From assembly GCF_002211105.1 (NCBI RefSeq), contig NZ_JPUA01000001.1:1-64000 (forward strand): a DNA stretch of 64,000 nt, written 5' to 3'. The DNA comes from Halomonas campaniensis. GTDB lineage: Bacteria > Pseudomonadota > Gammaproteobacteria > Pseudomonadales > Halomonadaceae. A program made the position numbers and the translations under genes. Below are positions 27,004 to 36,656 of this stretch, in pieces; position 1 is the first letter of the stretch; each line of letters opens with the position of its first letter. The notes beneath the pieces are model-generated. The model made no database searches, was not told the DNA's origin, and saw only the letters and a program-made list of their open reading frames with translations.

Positions 27004-28316
27004 TATGCCTCTGCACTGGTTGTTCGATTTTCACCGAAAAGATAGAAGGACATCCCGATCCCGCCGAAAATGATGAAAAAATACATGCCAGAACTGAAAA
27101 TCAGGTAGGACTCAAACAAGTTTATGATGAAGAAAAATACCCACGACACGAGCATTCCCATGCCCAAATATTGGTGCCCCCTCCCAAGTAACATAATTGT
27201 CCCCCTGAGAACCATCACTGTCAGCGCAGCTAGTGCTGCCAGCCCTAACACACCATATGCCAATAGGATTTCCAGGTAGACGTTATGGAAATGTCCAAAC
27301 ATGTCTTTCAGCCAATCGGGGAAAGGCCCTTCATCAATCAGCGAGTTTCGGCTTTTAGGCCCCCATCCCGTCAGAGGCCTTTCCTTAACTTTTTCCCATC
27401 CATATACCCAGGTATGAATACGTATACCAATACTACTGAGAGGGACATCATCGAGGTTGCCTTGTCCGATAGTTTCGATCACATCCTGCTCATCTAACAG
27501 CCGCTTTTCAATAACCGGCACCATCGTGATCACCGTAAGTGTGAGCACGCCGACTAGGGCAACAACTGGAAACAGCATTGTTGGGCGCAACCAGCGTCGT
27601 TGTCTTTGCTTAACGAAACGACACAAGCTAAAGACTATCAAACTTAGCAGTATCACGGTCAGGGCTAACCAGACCGCCCGAGTTTGGGTTACGACAACAC
27701 CTATCAAACCAAGTAGTGTCAAAGCCAACGCCAGCCCCCACTCGGGCTTATTAGCGCCGCAACGCAGGCATCTGACAAGCCAGCCCCCCCCCATAATCAG
27801 TAGTAGGCCCAAGTAAAAGGCTGTATGTTGGGCATTAGTGTATCCAAAATCGACGCGCTTGCCTGACAGACCCGCCATCCAAGTTTCAGTATTTGAATTA
27901 ATAACTAAAGAAGTGACGATTCCTGCTAAAAAGATAAACAGTAAATACTTGGCAGCATCTATAGAACCTCTCAGCCACCAAGCAACTGCAATACAAAAGA
28001 AAAGTTTGGTCATATGCCGTGCAGCTTTGATCTGCCCATCGGCAACCTCTGGGAAGCGTTCTATCGCAAAAATATGCACCCAGACCTGAAGCGCAACAAA
28101 AGCGATGAAGAGTAGAAAAACCTTATTCCACTTAATTGCTGGGTCAGGCTCCTTAAACCAAGCAATGACAAAGCATAGAAGAAATACTGACTCCGCCGCA
28201 CGAGAAACGTCAAAATTGATAAGCCACGAAAAAGCATAAACAGATAATGCAATCCAACCAACTGCATTATTTTTTGTATTCCAGCCGCATTGCAGCCCTT
28301 CTCTACCCCTTTCCAT
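27003..28316 (-). CDS. waaL: O-antigen ligase-like polytopic membrane protein (WaaL family)
   Basis: A 437-residue inner-membrane protein with about ten to twelve hydrophobic segments and the large periplasmic loop of the O-antigen ligase/polymerase (Wzy_C) family. The loop includes RIHTWVYGWEKVKERPLTGWG and ends near DMFGHFHNVYLEILLAYGVLGL, where the conserved histidine of WaaL-type ligases is expected. Members join O-antigen or other undecaprenyl-linked glycans to lipid A-core. No O-antigen assembly genes are in the window, so the donor is unknown. Lower GC than flanking genes suggests mobile or fast-evolving surface-sugar DNA. Confidence 0.78.
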   Translation of the reverse strand: MERGREGLQCGWNTKNNAVGWIALSVYAFSWLINFDVSRAAESVFLLCFVIAWFKEPDPAIKWNKVFLLFIAFVALQVWVHIFAIERFPEVADGQIKAARHMTKLFFCIAVAWWLRGSIDAAKYLLFIFLAGIVTSLVINSNTETWMAGLSGKRVDFGYTNAQHTAFYLGLLLIMGGGWLVRCLRCGANKPEWGLALALTLLGLIGVVVTQTRAVWLALTVILLSLIVFSLCRFVKQRQRRWLRPTMLFPVVALVGVLTLTVITMVPVIEKRLLDEQDVIETIGQGNLDDVPLSSIGIRIHTWVYGWEKVKERPLTGWGPKSRNSLIDEGPFPDWLKDMFGHFHNVYLEILLAYGVLGLAALAALTVMVLRGTIMLLGRGHQYLGMGMLVSWVFFFIINLFESYLIFSSGMYFFIIFGGIGMSFYLFGENRTTSAEA

Positions 28317-28878
28317 CTATCAGCCTACTCCTGATGTGAGTTCTCCGCCCGCCCCGAAATACTCAGCGAGTCGCTCGACACTCACCAAGTGTTATCAATT
28401 GATTCTTTCAAGGGCGCTAGGATATCAGAAACCACACCGGTGCTAGCCTAATTCATATGGGGATAACCTGCCGTGCAATCTTAGCAGGGCATCAACAGAT
28501 CGGTTGCAAACAGATGGCTAGGTGGATAAGGTCTTGAGCATCATGATCTGTTTTTTGAGCCATAATAATGGCGTAATTTATTGATTATGAACAATATTAT
28601 TGTCTATAATCTGTCTATGCTCTTTCTCTTTCAGACCTGTTTTAGAAATAACGCGGGCCCATTCGCTAACGAAAACCATGGCACATCGATAACCTTCACT
28701 CACTTGCCTATTACGTGTATAGGTACTTTCACTCATTAATGTCATGAAATCATTCATATCTCCTCAGCCATCCTGCCATAGCCTCTGAAGCATGCGCTAT
28801 CCTGGTTTCATAATCGGCACCAGCGCGACTAAACAACCCTGTGATGCAACTTCCGCCCCACCAAAAGGACTCGCCCAC
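28317..28878. other. intergenic region between divergent waaL and the GT4 gene
   Basis: 562 bp without a convincing gene. It is AT-rich relative to the window and holds one good promoter candidate at 28581-28610. An ORF can be extended leftward from the GT4 gene to 28792, but the added residues do not look like a family N-terminus. It separates the leftward GT8/ligase genes from the rightward transferases. No repeat or known leader element was seen. Confidence 0.6.
28581..28610 (+). promoter_or_regulatory. sigma-70-like promoter for the rightward LPS transferase genes
   Basis: TTGATT at 28581-28586 and a perfect TATAAT at 28605-28610 are 18 bp apart. The first start codon downstream is at 28879, giving a leader of about 260 nt. 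Confidence 0.5.
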
Positions 28879-30033
28879 ATGAAGGTATTAATTGTTGTGC
28901 GTACGTTAAAAATTGGCGGCATGGAGCGTGTGGCGGTGAACCTTGCCGACGCTTTTGCTGAACAGGGCCATGAGAGCCATTTAATGTACTTTAAGCCGCG
29001 TCCGCCTCAGTTAGCACCGAGCAATGGGCGGGTAAATGTCCACCATTTCGCACTGTCTCGTGCTATGTGGACATCGGGTGTAGGTGGCATTATCGAGGTG
29101 GTGGCACGCTTGCTCAATAGCGTGTTAAGGAAGAGCTACTTTTTATTGTCGGGCTGGTGGGGGGGCAAGCTTTTTCGCCGTGAAATACGTCGCCTTGAGC
29201 GTCAATATGGCACTTTTGACCGGATAATTTTCCGCGGTATCGGTACGTTTGAAACGGTATGGTCTTTTCAAGATTCCCGTGCCTGTTATGTTCTGGAGAA
29301 TATCGTTAAAGCGCCCCCTGGCCATGCCGCCTGGCTAGAGCGGCTAAAAGCACGCTGCCTTTTTCATAACAAACACTTAGTTACCGTATCCCACGGTGTT
29401 GAACAGCAAATCGCCACTGTTCTGCAGACACTACAAGTCAAGCCGCTCTCGCTGAGAACCATCACCAACCCATGCCCTTTAGCGACCATTCGCAAAGCCA
29501 TGTGCGAAGATATTCCAGAGCGGCCCCCTTCCCCGTATTTGCTCAACGTAGCACGCTTGGTGCCGCAAAAAAATCACCACCTACTGCTACGAGCATACGC
29601 CAAGATGCACACCACCCTTCCGCTGGTGATTGTCGGCGAGGGGCCACTGCGTGCAGAGCTGGAAGCGCTAGCCGGTGAGCTGGGTATTGCAGCGCGGGTG
29701 ACTTTTGTCGGTCGCCAATTAAACCCTTATCCTTGGATGCATCATGCGCGCCTATTCATCTTGAGCTCTGCCCACGAAGGGCTTGGCATTGTGCTGCTTG
29801 AAGCGCTGGCTTGCCAAACGCCTATTGTCTCGGTCGATTGTCCAGGCGGGGTACGTGATATTATGGCCGGAGAGCTGGAAGCTTACCTTTGTGACATGAC
29901 GCCGGAGGCCTTAGCAGACCGTGTCGATGCCATTCTTGAAGCGGACGGCTACGCTATTGATGAACGTTGGCTGGAACGCTTTTCTCCAGCGCACATTACG
30001 ACTGCCTTTTTGCAAGAGATGCCTGCACAATGA
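28879..30033 (+). CDS. glycosyltransferase family 4, LPS core type
   Basis: A 384-residue GT-B transferase. The N-terminal MKVLIVVRTLKIGGMERVAV contains the GG(M)E acceptor-side motif. NVARLVPQKNHHLLLRAYA and IVGEGPLRAELEALAGELGI are typical of GT4, and the EX7E donor motif is EGLGIVLLE in SSAHEGLGIVLLEALACQTP. The ATG at 28879 is preferred, with AAGGA about 10 nt upstream. It may act on heptose or glucose of the core, as WaaG-like enzymes do, but specificity is not readable. It overlaps the next gene by 4 nt (ATGA). Confidence 0.84.
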   Translation: MKVLIVVRTLKIGGMERVAVNLADAFAEQGHESHLMYFKPRPPQLAPSNGRVNVHHFALSRAMWTSGVGGIIEVVARLLNSVLRKSYFLLSGWWGGKLFRREIRRLERQYGTFDRIIFRGIGTFETVWSFQDSRACYVLENIVKAPPGHAAWLERLKARCLFHNKHLVTVSHGVEQQIATVLQTLQVKPLSLRTITNPCPLATIRKAMCEDIPERPPSPYLLNVARLVPQKNHHLLLRAYAKMHTTLPLVIVGEGPLRAELEALAGELGIAARVTFVGRQLNPYPWMHHARLFILSSAHEGLGIVLLEALACQTPIVSVDCPGGVRDIMAGELEAYLCDMTPEALADRVDAILEADGYAIDERWLERFSPAHITTAFLQEMPAQ

Positions 30034-30812
30034 TATCGGCTAATATTATTACCTTTAATGAAGAAGCCAATATTGCGGACTGTATTGCTTCCGTTCGCCA
30101 GGTATGTGACGACATCGTTGTAGTGGATTCAGGCAGCCAAGATCGCACCACTGCTATCGCGCACGAGTTAGGTGCCCAAGTGGTTCAACAGGCCTACCTA
30201 GGCGACGGCATTCAAAAAAATATCGCGCTAGCGCATGTAAAATATGACTGGGTGCTCAGCTTAGACGCCGATGAGCGCCTAACACCAGAGATGGTCGAAG
30301 CGATCAGGCAGCTCGACCTTTCTGCAACTGAACATGACGCCTTTGCCTTTCGTCGTCGCAATATGATTGGCTCACGCTGGATTAGAGTCTGTGGATGGTA
30401 TCCGGATTACTGCATTCGACTCTACAACCGACACCATGCTCGCTTTGCTGATGTAAAACAGCATGCCAGCATAGGGGCTTCTAACCCCAAGCGACTTAAT
30501 GCAGATATAGTGCATTACTCTTTTGCTAACCTAGGCCAGTTATTTGCCAAGCCAGGACGCAATTTCAGCGGTCGTGCGGCCAAAATCATGTTTCAAAAGG
30601 GTAAACGGGCCAACGCTTTCTCGCCATTTACCCATGGCCTGAATGCCTTTATACGCAAATATATTTTTCAGCGAGGCTTCATGGGCGGGGTCGATGGCAT
30701 GACCGTTGCGATCAGCGCAGGACTCAATAGTTACTTAAAGTATGCCAAGCTACTCGAATACCAGCGCGACCCAAAAGTCCTCGAAGCCGAAGACTTTAAA
30801 AAGGTTTGGTGA
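30030..30812 (+). CDS. glycosyltransferase family 2 (WaaE/LgtF-like)
   Basis: A 260-residue GT-A transferase. SANIITFNEEANIADCIASV opens the nucleotide-sugar fold, DDIVVVDSGSQDRT is at 27-40, and the metal-binding DADE at 79-82 sits in VLSLDADERL. KdtX/WaaE/LgtF proteins of this type add beta-glucose to the first heptose of the core, which would suit the neighbours. The start ATG overlaps the previous TGA (ATGA), so the longer reading from 29967 is rejected. The stop is directly followed by the next gene. Confidence 0.83.
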   Translation: MISANIITFNEEANIADCIASVRQVCDDIVVVDSGSQDRTTAIAHELGAQVVQQAYLGDGIQKNIALAHVKYDWVLSLDADERLTPEMVEAIRQLDLSATEHDAFAFRRRNMIGSRWIRVCGWYPDYCIRLYNRHHARFADVKQHASIGASNPKRLNADIVHYSFANLGQLFAKPGRNFSGRAAKIMFQKGKRANAFSPFTHGLNAFIRKYIFQRGFMGGVDGMTVAISAGLNSYLKYAKLLEYQRDPKVLEAEDFKKVW

Positions 30813-30815
30813 TTG

Positions 30816-31871
30816 ATGCATATTACCCATGTCAATTTGGCCCGCGGTTTTCGCGGCGGTGAGCGCCAAACTGAGTTATTAATTAAGACGTTAGCAGAAC
30901 AACCTGAATACGATATTTCACAAACACTGGTTTGCCGTCGTGACTCTCCCATGCGCCAACACCTGCAGGGAGTAGCGCGACTCGATTTCCAGACAGCCAA
31001 TCATCAGTTAGCAGGGCATTTTCGTTTCGGCGCGACATCGGCCAACAAGTCGCAGCTGGTGCACGCCCACGATGCAAAAGGCGTTCATTGGGCTTACTTA
31101 CACTACCGTTTGAAAGGCACGCCCTACTTAATTACACGCCGTGTCGATTCCCCCGTCAAACGTAAGTGGTTTAACCAGCAGTGTTACTCTCATGCATCCG
31201 CCAGAGTTGCCCTTTCCCACGTTATAAAGGGGCTTCTGGAAGATAATCAGTGTGGCGACGTTACTTTAATCGCCAGTGCCCATGCCCACTTAATACCCGC
31301 GTCTGAAGCGACCCATCATTTCCGTGATGATTTTACCGGTAAGTTTTTGGTTGGCCATGCGGGCGCAGTGGTTGACCGCCATAAAGGCCAGCGAGTGCTC
31401 TTAAAAGCTGCTCAGAAGCTTGAGCATCAAGCACCTGATATACAGTTTATTTTGCTAGGCGATGGTGAAGATACGGAAACGCTAAAAACAGAATACTCGT
31501 CGCTTGGCAATGTTTCCTGGCTGGGGTTTAAAAGCAATATTGCCGACTATCTGGCTGGCCTGGATGTGTTTGCGTTTCCTTCACGCAATGAAGGCTTGGG
31601 CTCGGTGTTACTGGATGTCATGCAGCTCGGTGTTCCTGTCATTGCTACCGACGTTGGCGGCATACCCGATATCGTCAAGCACGAACAGACAGGGTTACTG
31701 ATACCCTCCGGCGACGCCGATGCACTGGCTAGCGGTATTATGCGATTAAGACAGGATGTCGCTCTTCGGCAGCGATTGGTTCAAGGAGCCACTGAGCGTT
31801 TAGATCATTATAGCCCGCAGTCAATGACTGCATCGTACTGGCACCTCTATCAAACCATAGTGAGCGAATAA
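30816..31871 (+). CDS. glycosyltransferase family 4
   Basis: A 351-residue GT-B transferase beginning 3 nt after the previous stop. The N-terminal HITHVNLARGFRGGERQTE holds the GGER motif, VGHAGAVVDRHKGQ and FILLGDGEDTETLKTEY are donor-domain features, and the EX7-acid motif appears as EGLGSVLLD, with Asp in place of the second Glu. Start is ATG 30816, or the TTG just before it. Part of the overlapping core-sugar operon 28879-32848. Substrate unknown. Confidence 0.83.
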   Translation: MHITHVNLARGFRGGERQTELLIKTLAEQPEYDISQTLVCRRDSPMRQHLQGVARLDFQTANHQLAGHFRFGATSANKSQLVHAHDAKGVHWAYLHYRLKGTPYLITRRVDSPVKRKWFNQQCYSHASARVALSHVIKGLLEDNQCGDVTLIASAHAHLIPASEATHHFRDDFTGKFLVGHAGAVVDRHKGQRVLLKAAQKLEHQAPDIQFILLGDGEDTETLKTEYSSLGNVSWLGFKSNIADYLAGLDVFAFPSRNEGLGSVLLDVMQLGVPVIATDVGGIPDIVKHEQTGLLIPSGDADALASGIMRLRQDVALRQRLVQGATERLDHYSPQSMTASYWHLYQTIVSE

Positions 31872-32848
31872 TGATGTTTGCGGCTTCTGCAAAAGCGCAT
31901 AAAAACCTTCATAAGCTGGGCTTTTATGCGCAGCATACCGTTCACCGTCTGATTCCCAGTACGTTTCTACAACGGCAAAGAATCAGCTTACTTCACTCAT
32001 TAAAGCACCTGCCAGAAGAGGAGCAGCAGCAATTACTTTTCCGAGTTAACTACTGTAACCAATTGGATGACACTGTTGAGCTGCCGGGTTCAGCAAAAAG
32101 TTTGTCTGGATTCAAGCGCGAGAAAAGCGGCACTTATTATTTAGACTTGCTCAGTATATTACGCTACTTCCCGCCTGAACTACGCTTCTGCCATCGCTTT
32201 GGTGATGTAACCACCGTGCCAGACGCGCCGACCTTGGTGAAAAGCCGCCCCATTAATGACCACAATCAAAACTCGGTTTTACTTAAGTTAAACCGTGTTC
32301 GCCATTACTACACGGTACAAGATCCTTACCGCTATGATGACAAGCTTGACCTTGTGGTATGGCGGGGTTCTTGTCATCAAGAACACCGGCGACAATTCGT
32401 TCGAGATTTTTATGATCACCCGCTATGCAATGTGGGTGACATTCACAAAAATGCGCATGGCCAGCCCTGGCATCGCCATTTTATGTCGGTACAGGAGCAA
32501 CTGAAATATAAATTCGTGCTCAGTATAGAAGGCAAAGATGTTGCAACAAATCTCAAATGGATAATGGCCTCCAACTCACTCTGTTTTATGCGACAGCCGC
32601 GCTTTGAAACATGGTTTATGGAAGGCACTTTGTTACCTGACTATCACTATGTGAAGCTCAAGGATGATTACTCAGATCTGGAGGAAAAAATCATCTATTA
32701 CCAGGATAACCCCGCGGCGGCCAAAAAAATTATCGGTAATGCCAACCGCTACTTCGCTCAATTTATGAATACGGGCCAGGAACGTTTGCTAGGCATTTTG
32801 GTGATGCAGAAATATTTCGAGCGCACCCATCAACTTCTTCCTGAGTAG
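31871..32848 (+). CDS. glycosyltransferase family 90 (LpsA/CAP10-type)
   Basis: A 325-residue protein resembling Glyco_transf_90, a family that includes bacterial LPS glycosyltransferases and fungal CAP10. Conserved parts are the RFGD and NDHN segments, LVVWRGSCHQEHRRQFV, FVLSIEGKDVATNLKWIMASNS, and the C-terminal ENAN-like GNANRYFAQF. The start ATG overlaps the previous TAA. It is the last of four overlapping transferase genes and so probably adds a late core sugar. The actual sugar is not known. Confidence 0.8.
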   Translation: MMFAASAKAHKNLHKLGFYAQHTVHRLIPSTFLQRQRISLLHSLKHLPEEEQQQLLFRVNYCNQLDDTVELPGSAKSLSGFKREKSGTYYLDLLSILRYFPPELRFCHRFGDVTTVPDAPTLVKSRPINDHNQNSVLLKLNRVRHYYTVQDPYRYDDKLDLVVWRGSCHQEHRRQFVRDFYDHPLCNVGDIHKNAHGQPWHRHFMSVQEQLKYKFVLSIEGKDVATNLKWIMASNSLCFMRQPRFETWFMEGTLLPDYHYVKLKDDYSDLEEKIIYYQDNPAAAKKIIGNANRYFAQFMNTGQERLLGILVMQKYFERTHQLLPE

Positions 32849-32993
32849 CCGTTATCATCAGAGCTATCCATTTTTCTGTCAAAGCCATTTTCACTGTTTA
32901 TATTAGGTAATAGTCATCAGAAGTTATCGCTCTTTCATTGCATGGGATACCGCGAGGCTGGCCACCATAGCACTGACGCTAATTGGCCTCTGC

Positions 32994-34595
32994 ATGGGTT
33001 ATGCCACCACGGTCATGACCCGCCTGCCCTGGTGGACGCTATTTTTTGTAGCGGCCATGTGGATTGGCGTGGGCTTAAAGTTACGCTGGGGCCATCCTGC
33101 GAACGCTCGTTATCGTAAAATGTGGCCCTGGTCGCTGTTACCGCTAAGCCTATGGGGTGTGTACGTTTATCTGGCGGATAGCTTTGGCATCGTCGACCTA
33201 GGCGCGGTGTTTTTTCACCTTCAAGCCGGTATGGCCGAACACGGTGGCGCAGGCAAAATGATTTCCGCGCTGCTCTATACGCTGATAATGATCGGCGTAC
33301 TGGCAGCGGTAACGTGGCTATCACGTCATGACCAGCGCTGGCGCTTAGCTGAGCGTTTTTTCGCTATTCTGTTATTGGCTAGCAACCCGCTGCTTTATGG
33401 CCTAGGCCAACGCAGCGCGTCGATTGTCACCGATGATGGAGCCTGGCTGGATCGCCGCTACAAGCCACCCCCCACTGAAGAGCTAAGGGAGGCGCCTAAC
33501 TTACTCATCCTATATCTGGAAAGCATTGAGCGCACCTACTCCAATGAGCTATTTGAGGATGCCTACGCCGACCTTAACGCCCTGGGTGAACGAGGTGCCG
33601 TTTTTGAGGGCGTGCGCCAAATGGATAACACGGGGTGGACGATGGCCGGCATGATTGCCAGCCAGTGCGGTGTGCCACTGATGCCCGCAGGGCTTCTCCA
33701 CGATAGCCAATTTGAGCCGCTATCGAAGGTTGTCCCTGGCGTCGATTGCCTGGGAGATATCCTTGCGGAACAGGGCTACCAATTAAGCTATCTAGGCGGG
33801 GCTAGCACACAGTTCGCCGGTAAAGGACTGTTCTACCGCGGACATCAATTCAATACGGTCAAAGGCCGTGAAGATTTAGAGCCCCTGCTGGAGGATCCTG
33901 AGTACGTTAATAGCTGGGGGCTGTATGACGATACGCTGTATGACATCACAGCCGATGAGATCAGACGATTAGACAATGAAGATAACGGCCCCTGGGGCGT
34001 GGTTAGTCTTAATTTGGCAGGCCATGCGCCAAATGGCTACCCTTCTCAGTCCTGTGTGGAAGAGCAGGGAGAGTTCGATGGGCAAGATATTCTTTATTCG
34101 GTGAAATGCTCTACTTGGCTTGCACGAAATCTGGTTGAACGTTTGGAGTCCGAGGGGCTTCTCGATAACACGTTAGTGGTCATACTTAGCGACCATTTGA
34201 CGATGCGCGTTTCTGTCTGGGATCAACTGACCGCATTAGACCGCGACAATACGCTCATCATGCTGAGTAACGGTATCAAGCCACAGCGTATCCGGCGAGA
34301 CGCTACCATGCTGGATGTTTTCCCTACGATACTCGATGCGTTGGGCTTTAAATTGGAGCGCGACCGCGCAGGCCTAGGCACTTCGCTTTTCAGCAACAAC
34401 CGAACGCTGGTAGAGGCGCATGGTATCGAAGTGCTTAATGAACGCTTGCGAGAAGAGACAGCGCTGCAGCACCGCCTTTGGGAGGGCATCTCCCCGCAGC
34501 GGCGCGAGCCCGATGAATCTTCTCAAGGCACCTCCCAAGAGCAAACTCTGGAGACGCCTGCTGATGTGGCAGACGAAGTCGAGCTCATCCATTAA
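32994..34595 (+). CDS. OpgB-like sulfatase-fold phosphoglycerol/phosphoethanolamine transferase
   Basis: An inner-membrane protein of at least 533 residues with about four N-terminal membrane segments and a periplasmic alkaline-phosphatase/sulfatase-fold domain. LLILYLESIERTYSNEL, TGWTMAGMIASQCGVPL (the conserved nucleophile Thr region) and VVILSDHLTMR (metal-binding SDH) resemble MdoB/OpgB, which moves phosphoglycerol to periplasmic glucans. In an LPS cluster it could modify core sugars instead. The first hydrophobic segment continues upstream of 32994 in frame without an ordinary start codon, so the true start is uncertain. It overlaps convergent waaF by 11 nt. Confidence 0.75.
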   Translation: MGYATTVMTRLPWWTLFFVAAMWIGVGLKLRWGHPANARYRKMWPWSLLPLSLWGVYVYLADSFGIVDLGAVFFHLQAGMAEHGGAGKMISALLYTLIMIGVLAAVTWLSRHDQRWRLAERFFAILLLASNPLLYGLGQRSASIVTDDGAWLDRRYKPPPTEELREAPNLLILYLESIERTYSNELFEDAYADLNALGERGAVFEGVRQMDNTGWTMAGMIASQCGVPLMPAGLLHDSQFEPLSKVVPGVDCLGDILAEQGYQLSYLGGASTQFAGKGLFYRGHQFNTVKGREDLEPLLEDPEYVNSWGLYDDTLYDITADEIRRLDNEDNGPWGVVSLNLAGHAPNGYPSQSCVEEQGEFDGQDILYSVKCSTWLARNLVERLESEGLLDNTLVVILSDHLTMRVSVWDQLTALDRDNTLIMLSNGIKPQRIRRDATMLDVFPTILDALGFKLERDRAGLGTSLFSNNRTLVEAHGIEVLNERLREETALQHRLWEGISPQRREPDESSQGTSQEQTLETPADVADEVELIH

Positions 34596-35628
34596 CGATT
34601 ACACTTTCCCAGTGATGAGTCGCATGAATCTGTCGATAGACTTGCTCAACGCTGAGCTGATTAAGGCAGTTGGTGTGACCCAACGGGCAGGTACGTTGAA
34701 AGCAGGGAGAGCAAGAGAGCGCTAGGTAATGGATGACGGCGTTATCGGTCAATGGCGGCGTGTAGGCAGGCGATGAAGAACCGTACAGTGCATGAATGCG
34801 AACGCCGACCGCGGCAGCCACATGCATTAACCCCGAGTCATTGGTAACTACCTGTCGGCAGTCCGCCAGCAGATCAACCGCATCAGCCAGCTGTGTTTTG
34901 CCACACAGGTTATGGGCATGAGAAAGCCCCTGCGTGATCTGTTCCCCCGCCGGATGATCCTTTGCCCCACCGAGTACGCGTACTTCAAAACCCTCTTTCA
35001 CCAGCCGTTTGGCTAATGTATGAAAATAACTCACCGGCCACTGCTTGGCGGGGCCATACTCAGCGCCCGGCATCATGCCAATCGCCGTGCGCGAAGAGAG
35101 CGAGTGTGTCAGGCGTAAATTGACCAAGTTATCGCGGTCTATCTGGAGGCGTGGTTTAGGCAGCGCAAACTCACCGCTGGCTGCCTCTTCCAGGGGGAGG
35201 CCCAGCGATACAAAGCGCTTCACCGTTTGATCCAGCACTTGCTTGTCGAGCTTGCGGCGCTCCTTGAGAAGCCCATAACGGTGCTCCCCTAGAAAGCCTA
35301 TACGCTCAGGAATACGTGCCATAAAGGGCACCAGTGCAGCTTTCCAAGAGCGAGGCAGTACAATGGCGCGGTCAAAACGCCCGCGCAGCCGATTAGCGAG
35401 TTCGCGGCGGCTGGACAGGCCAAACTCACCGTGCCCCACTGCCAGCGGCAGCACTTCGTCCACTTCAGGCATACGCTCTAAAATAGGCTGAGACCAGGCT
35501 GGTGCCACCACCGCGATTGTCGCCCCTGGCTGACGGGCTTTTAAGGTCATGAACAGGCTCTGTGCCATGACCATATCACCCACCCATGAGGGGCCAATCA
35601 CCAGCAGTCGCTGAGCTGAGTTAGCCAT
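34585..35628 (-). CDS. waaF: ADP-heptose:LPS heptosyltransferase II
   Basis: A 347-residue GT9 enzyme that adds the second heptose to the inner core. The N-terminal [19 protein letters not shown], the [18 protein letters not shown] region and [15 protein letters not shown] match WaaF closely, as does [18 protein letters not shown] near the end. It overlaps hldD by 8 nt; the pair hldD-waaF is common and couples supply of ADP-heptose with its use. Its 3' end overlaps the convergent OpgB-like gene. Confidence 0.94.
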   Translation of the reverse strand: MANSAQRLLVIGPSWVGDMVMAQSLFMTLKARQPGATIAVVAPAWSQPILERMPEVDEVLPLAVGHGEFGLSSRRELANRLRGRFDRAIVLPRSWKAALVPFMARIPERIGFLGEHRYGLLKERRKLDKQVLDQTVKRFVSLGLPLEEAASGEFALPKPRLQIDRDNLVNLRLTHSLSSRTAIGMMPGAEYGPAKQWPVSYFHTLAKRLVKEGFEVRVLGGAKDHPAGEQITQGLSHAHNLCGKTQLADAVDLLADCRQVVTNDSGLMHVAAAVGVRIHALYGSSSPAYTPPLTDNAVIHYLALSCSPCFQRTCPLGHTNCLNQLSVEQVYRQIHATHHWESVIVNG

Positions 35629-36577
35629 TTAGCCACTCCAGGTAGGCCTTCACCCCTTGAGCAACGGTTTTAAACTCAACATCGCAGCCACTCTCACGTA
35701 GCCGGCTGATATCAGCTCGGGTATAGCTCTGATAGCGCCCTTTAAGCTCTTCGGGAAACGCAATGTAGTCAATCTCGCCCTTGCCGTAAAAGTCGATGAC
35801 CGCCTCACCAATCGCTTTAAAGGGTTCTGCACGGCCAGTCCCCAGATTAAAAATGCCGGACTGTTCGGGATGATCCAAAAACCATAGGTTTACATCGACT
35901 ACATCGCCGACATAAACGAAGTCACGGCTCTGCATACCGGCTTCAAAACCGTCGTAGGCGCCAAACAGCTTGAGCGTTTCACCATTACGAATTTGCAGAT
36001 GATTGTGATAAGCCACGCTGGCCATTTTGCCTTTATGCTGTTCACGGGGGCCGTAGACATTAAAGTAGCGGAACCCCACCACCTGGGTGGTTAATTCACT
36101 CCAGCGCGAACGCACGTGCTGATCGAACAGTAGCTTTGAGTAGCCGTATACGTTAAGTGGCTTTTCGCACTCGGGCGCCTCTCTAAATATCTCGCTACCG
36201 CCATAGGTGGCGGCTGACGAGGCGAACAAGAAGGGGATACTCTGCTGCTCGCAGTAATTAAGCAGCACTTTGGAGTACTCGAAATTATTCTCCATCATAT
36301 AGTGACCATCCCACTCGGTGGTATCCGAGCAGGCGCCCTCATGAAAAATAGCATCGATCTTGGGTAGGTCGACGCTATCACCGCGCAGGGCAGCTTTTAC
36401 CCTGGCAAGGAAATCGTCCTTATCGAGGTAATCCGCCAGCGTGCAGTCGGCCAAATTGACGAATTTGGTACCATCGCGCAAATCGTCAACGACCATCACG
36501 TCATTTCGCCCACGGGCATTCAATGCTTTGACTATGTTGGCCCCGATAAAACCGGCACCGCCTGTTACCACAATCAT
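35621..36577 (-). CDS. hldD: ADP-L-glycero-D-manno-heptose 6-epimerase
   Basis: A 318-residue extended SDR enzyme that converts ADP-D,D-heptose to ADP-L,D-heptose. The Rossmann motif GGAGFIG is at residues 6-12, the active-site region has SSAATYGG and YGYSKLLFD (Tyr/Lys pair), and the family block [15 protein letters not shown] is present. The ATG at 36577 has AAGGAG about 6 nt upstream, so the ORF extension to 36628 is discarded. It is divergent from glyQ and leads the hldD-waaF pair. Confidence 0.96.
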   Translation of the reverse strand: MIVVTGGAGFIGANIVKALNARGRNDVMVVDDLRDGTKFVNLADCTLADYLDKDDFLARVKAALRGDSVDLPKIDAIFHEGACSDTTEWDGHYMMENNFEYSKVLLNYCEQQSIPFLFASSAATYGGSEIFREAPECEKPLNVYGYSKLLFDQHVRSRWSELTTQVVGFRYFNVYGPREQHKGKMASVAYHNHLQIRNGETLKLFGAYDGFEAGMQSRDFVYVGDVVDVNLWFLDHPEQSGIFNLGTGRAEPFKAIGEAVIDFYGKGEIDYIAFPEELKGRYQSYTRADISRLRESGCDVEFKTVAQGVKAYLEWLNG

Positions 36578-36656
36578 ACTGTTCTCCTTACCTAAAGCGG
36601 CTTGTTGGCCTATGTGCCTATAACCCATCTGTCTAGGATTGTATACTTGACGCCTT

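Noticed and set aside
28792..28878. N-terminal extension of the GT4 gene
   Set aside because: The first 29 residues are unlike GT4 N-termini. The ATG at 28879 begins the typical MKVLIVVRTLKIGG and has a ribosome site.
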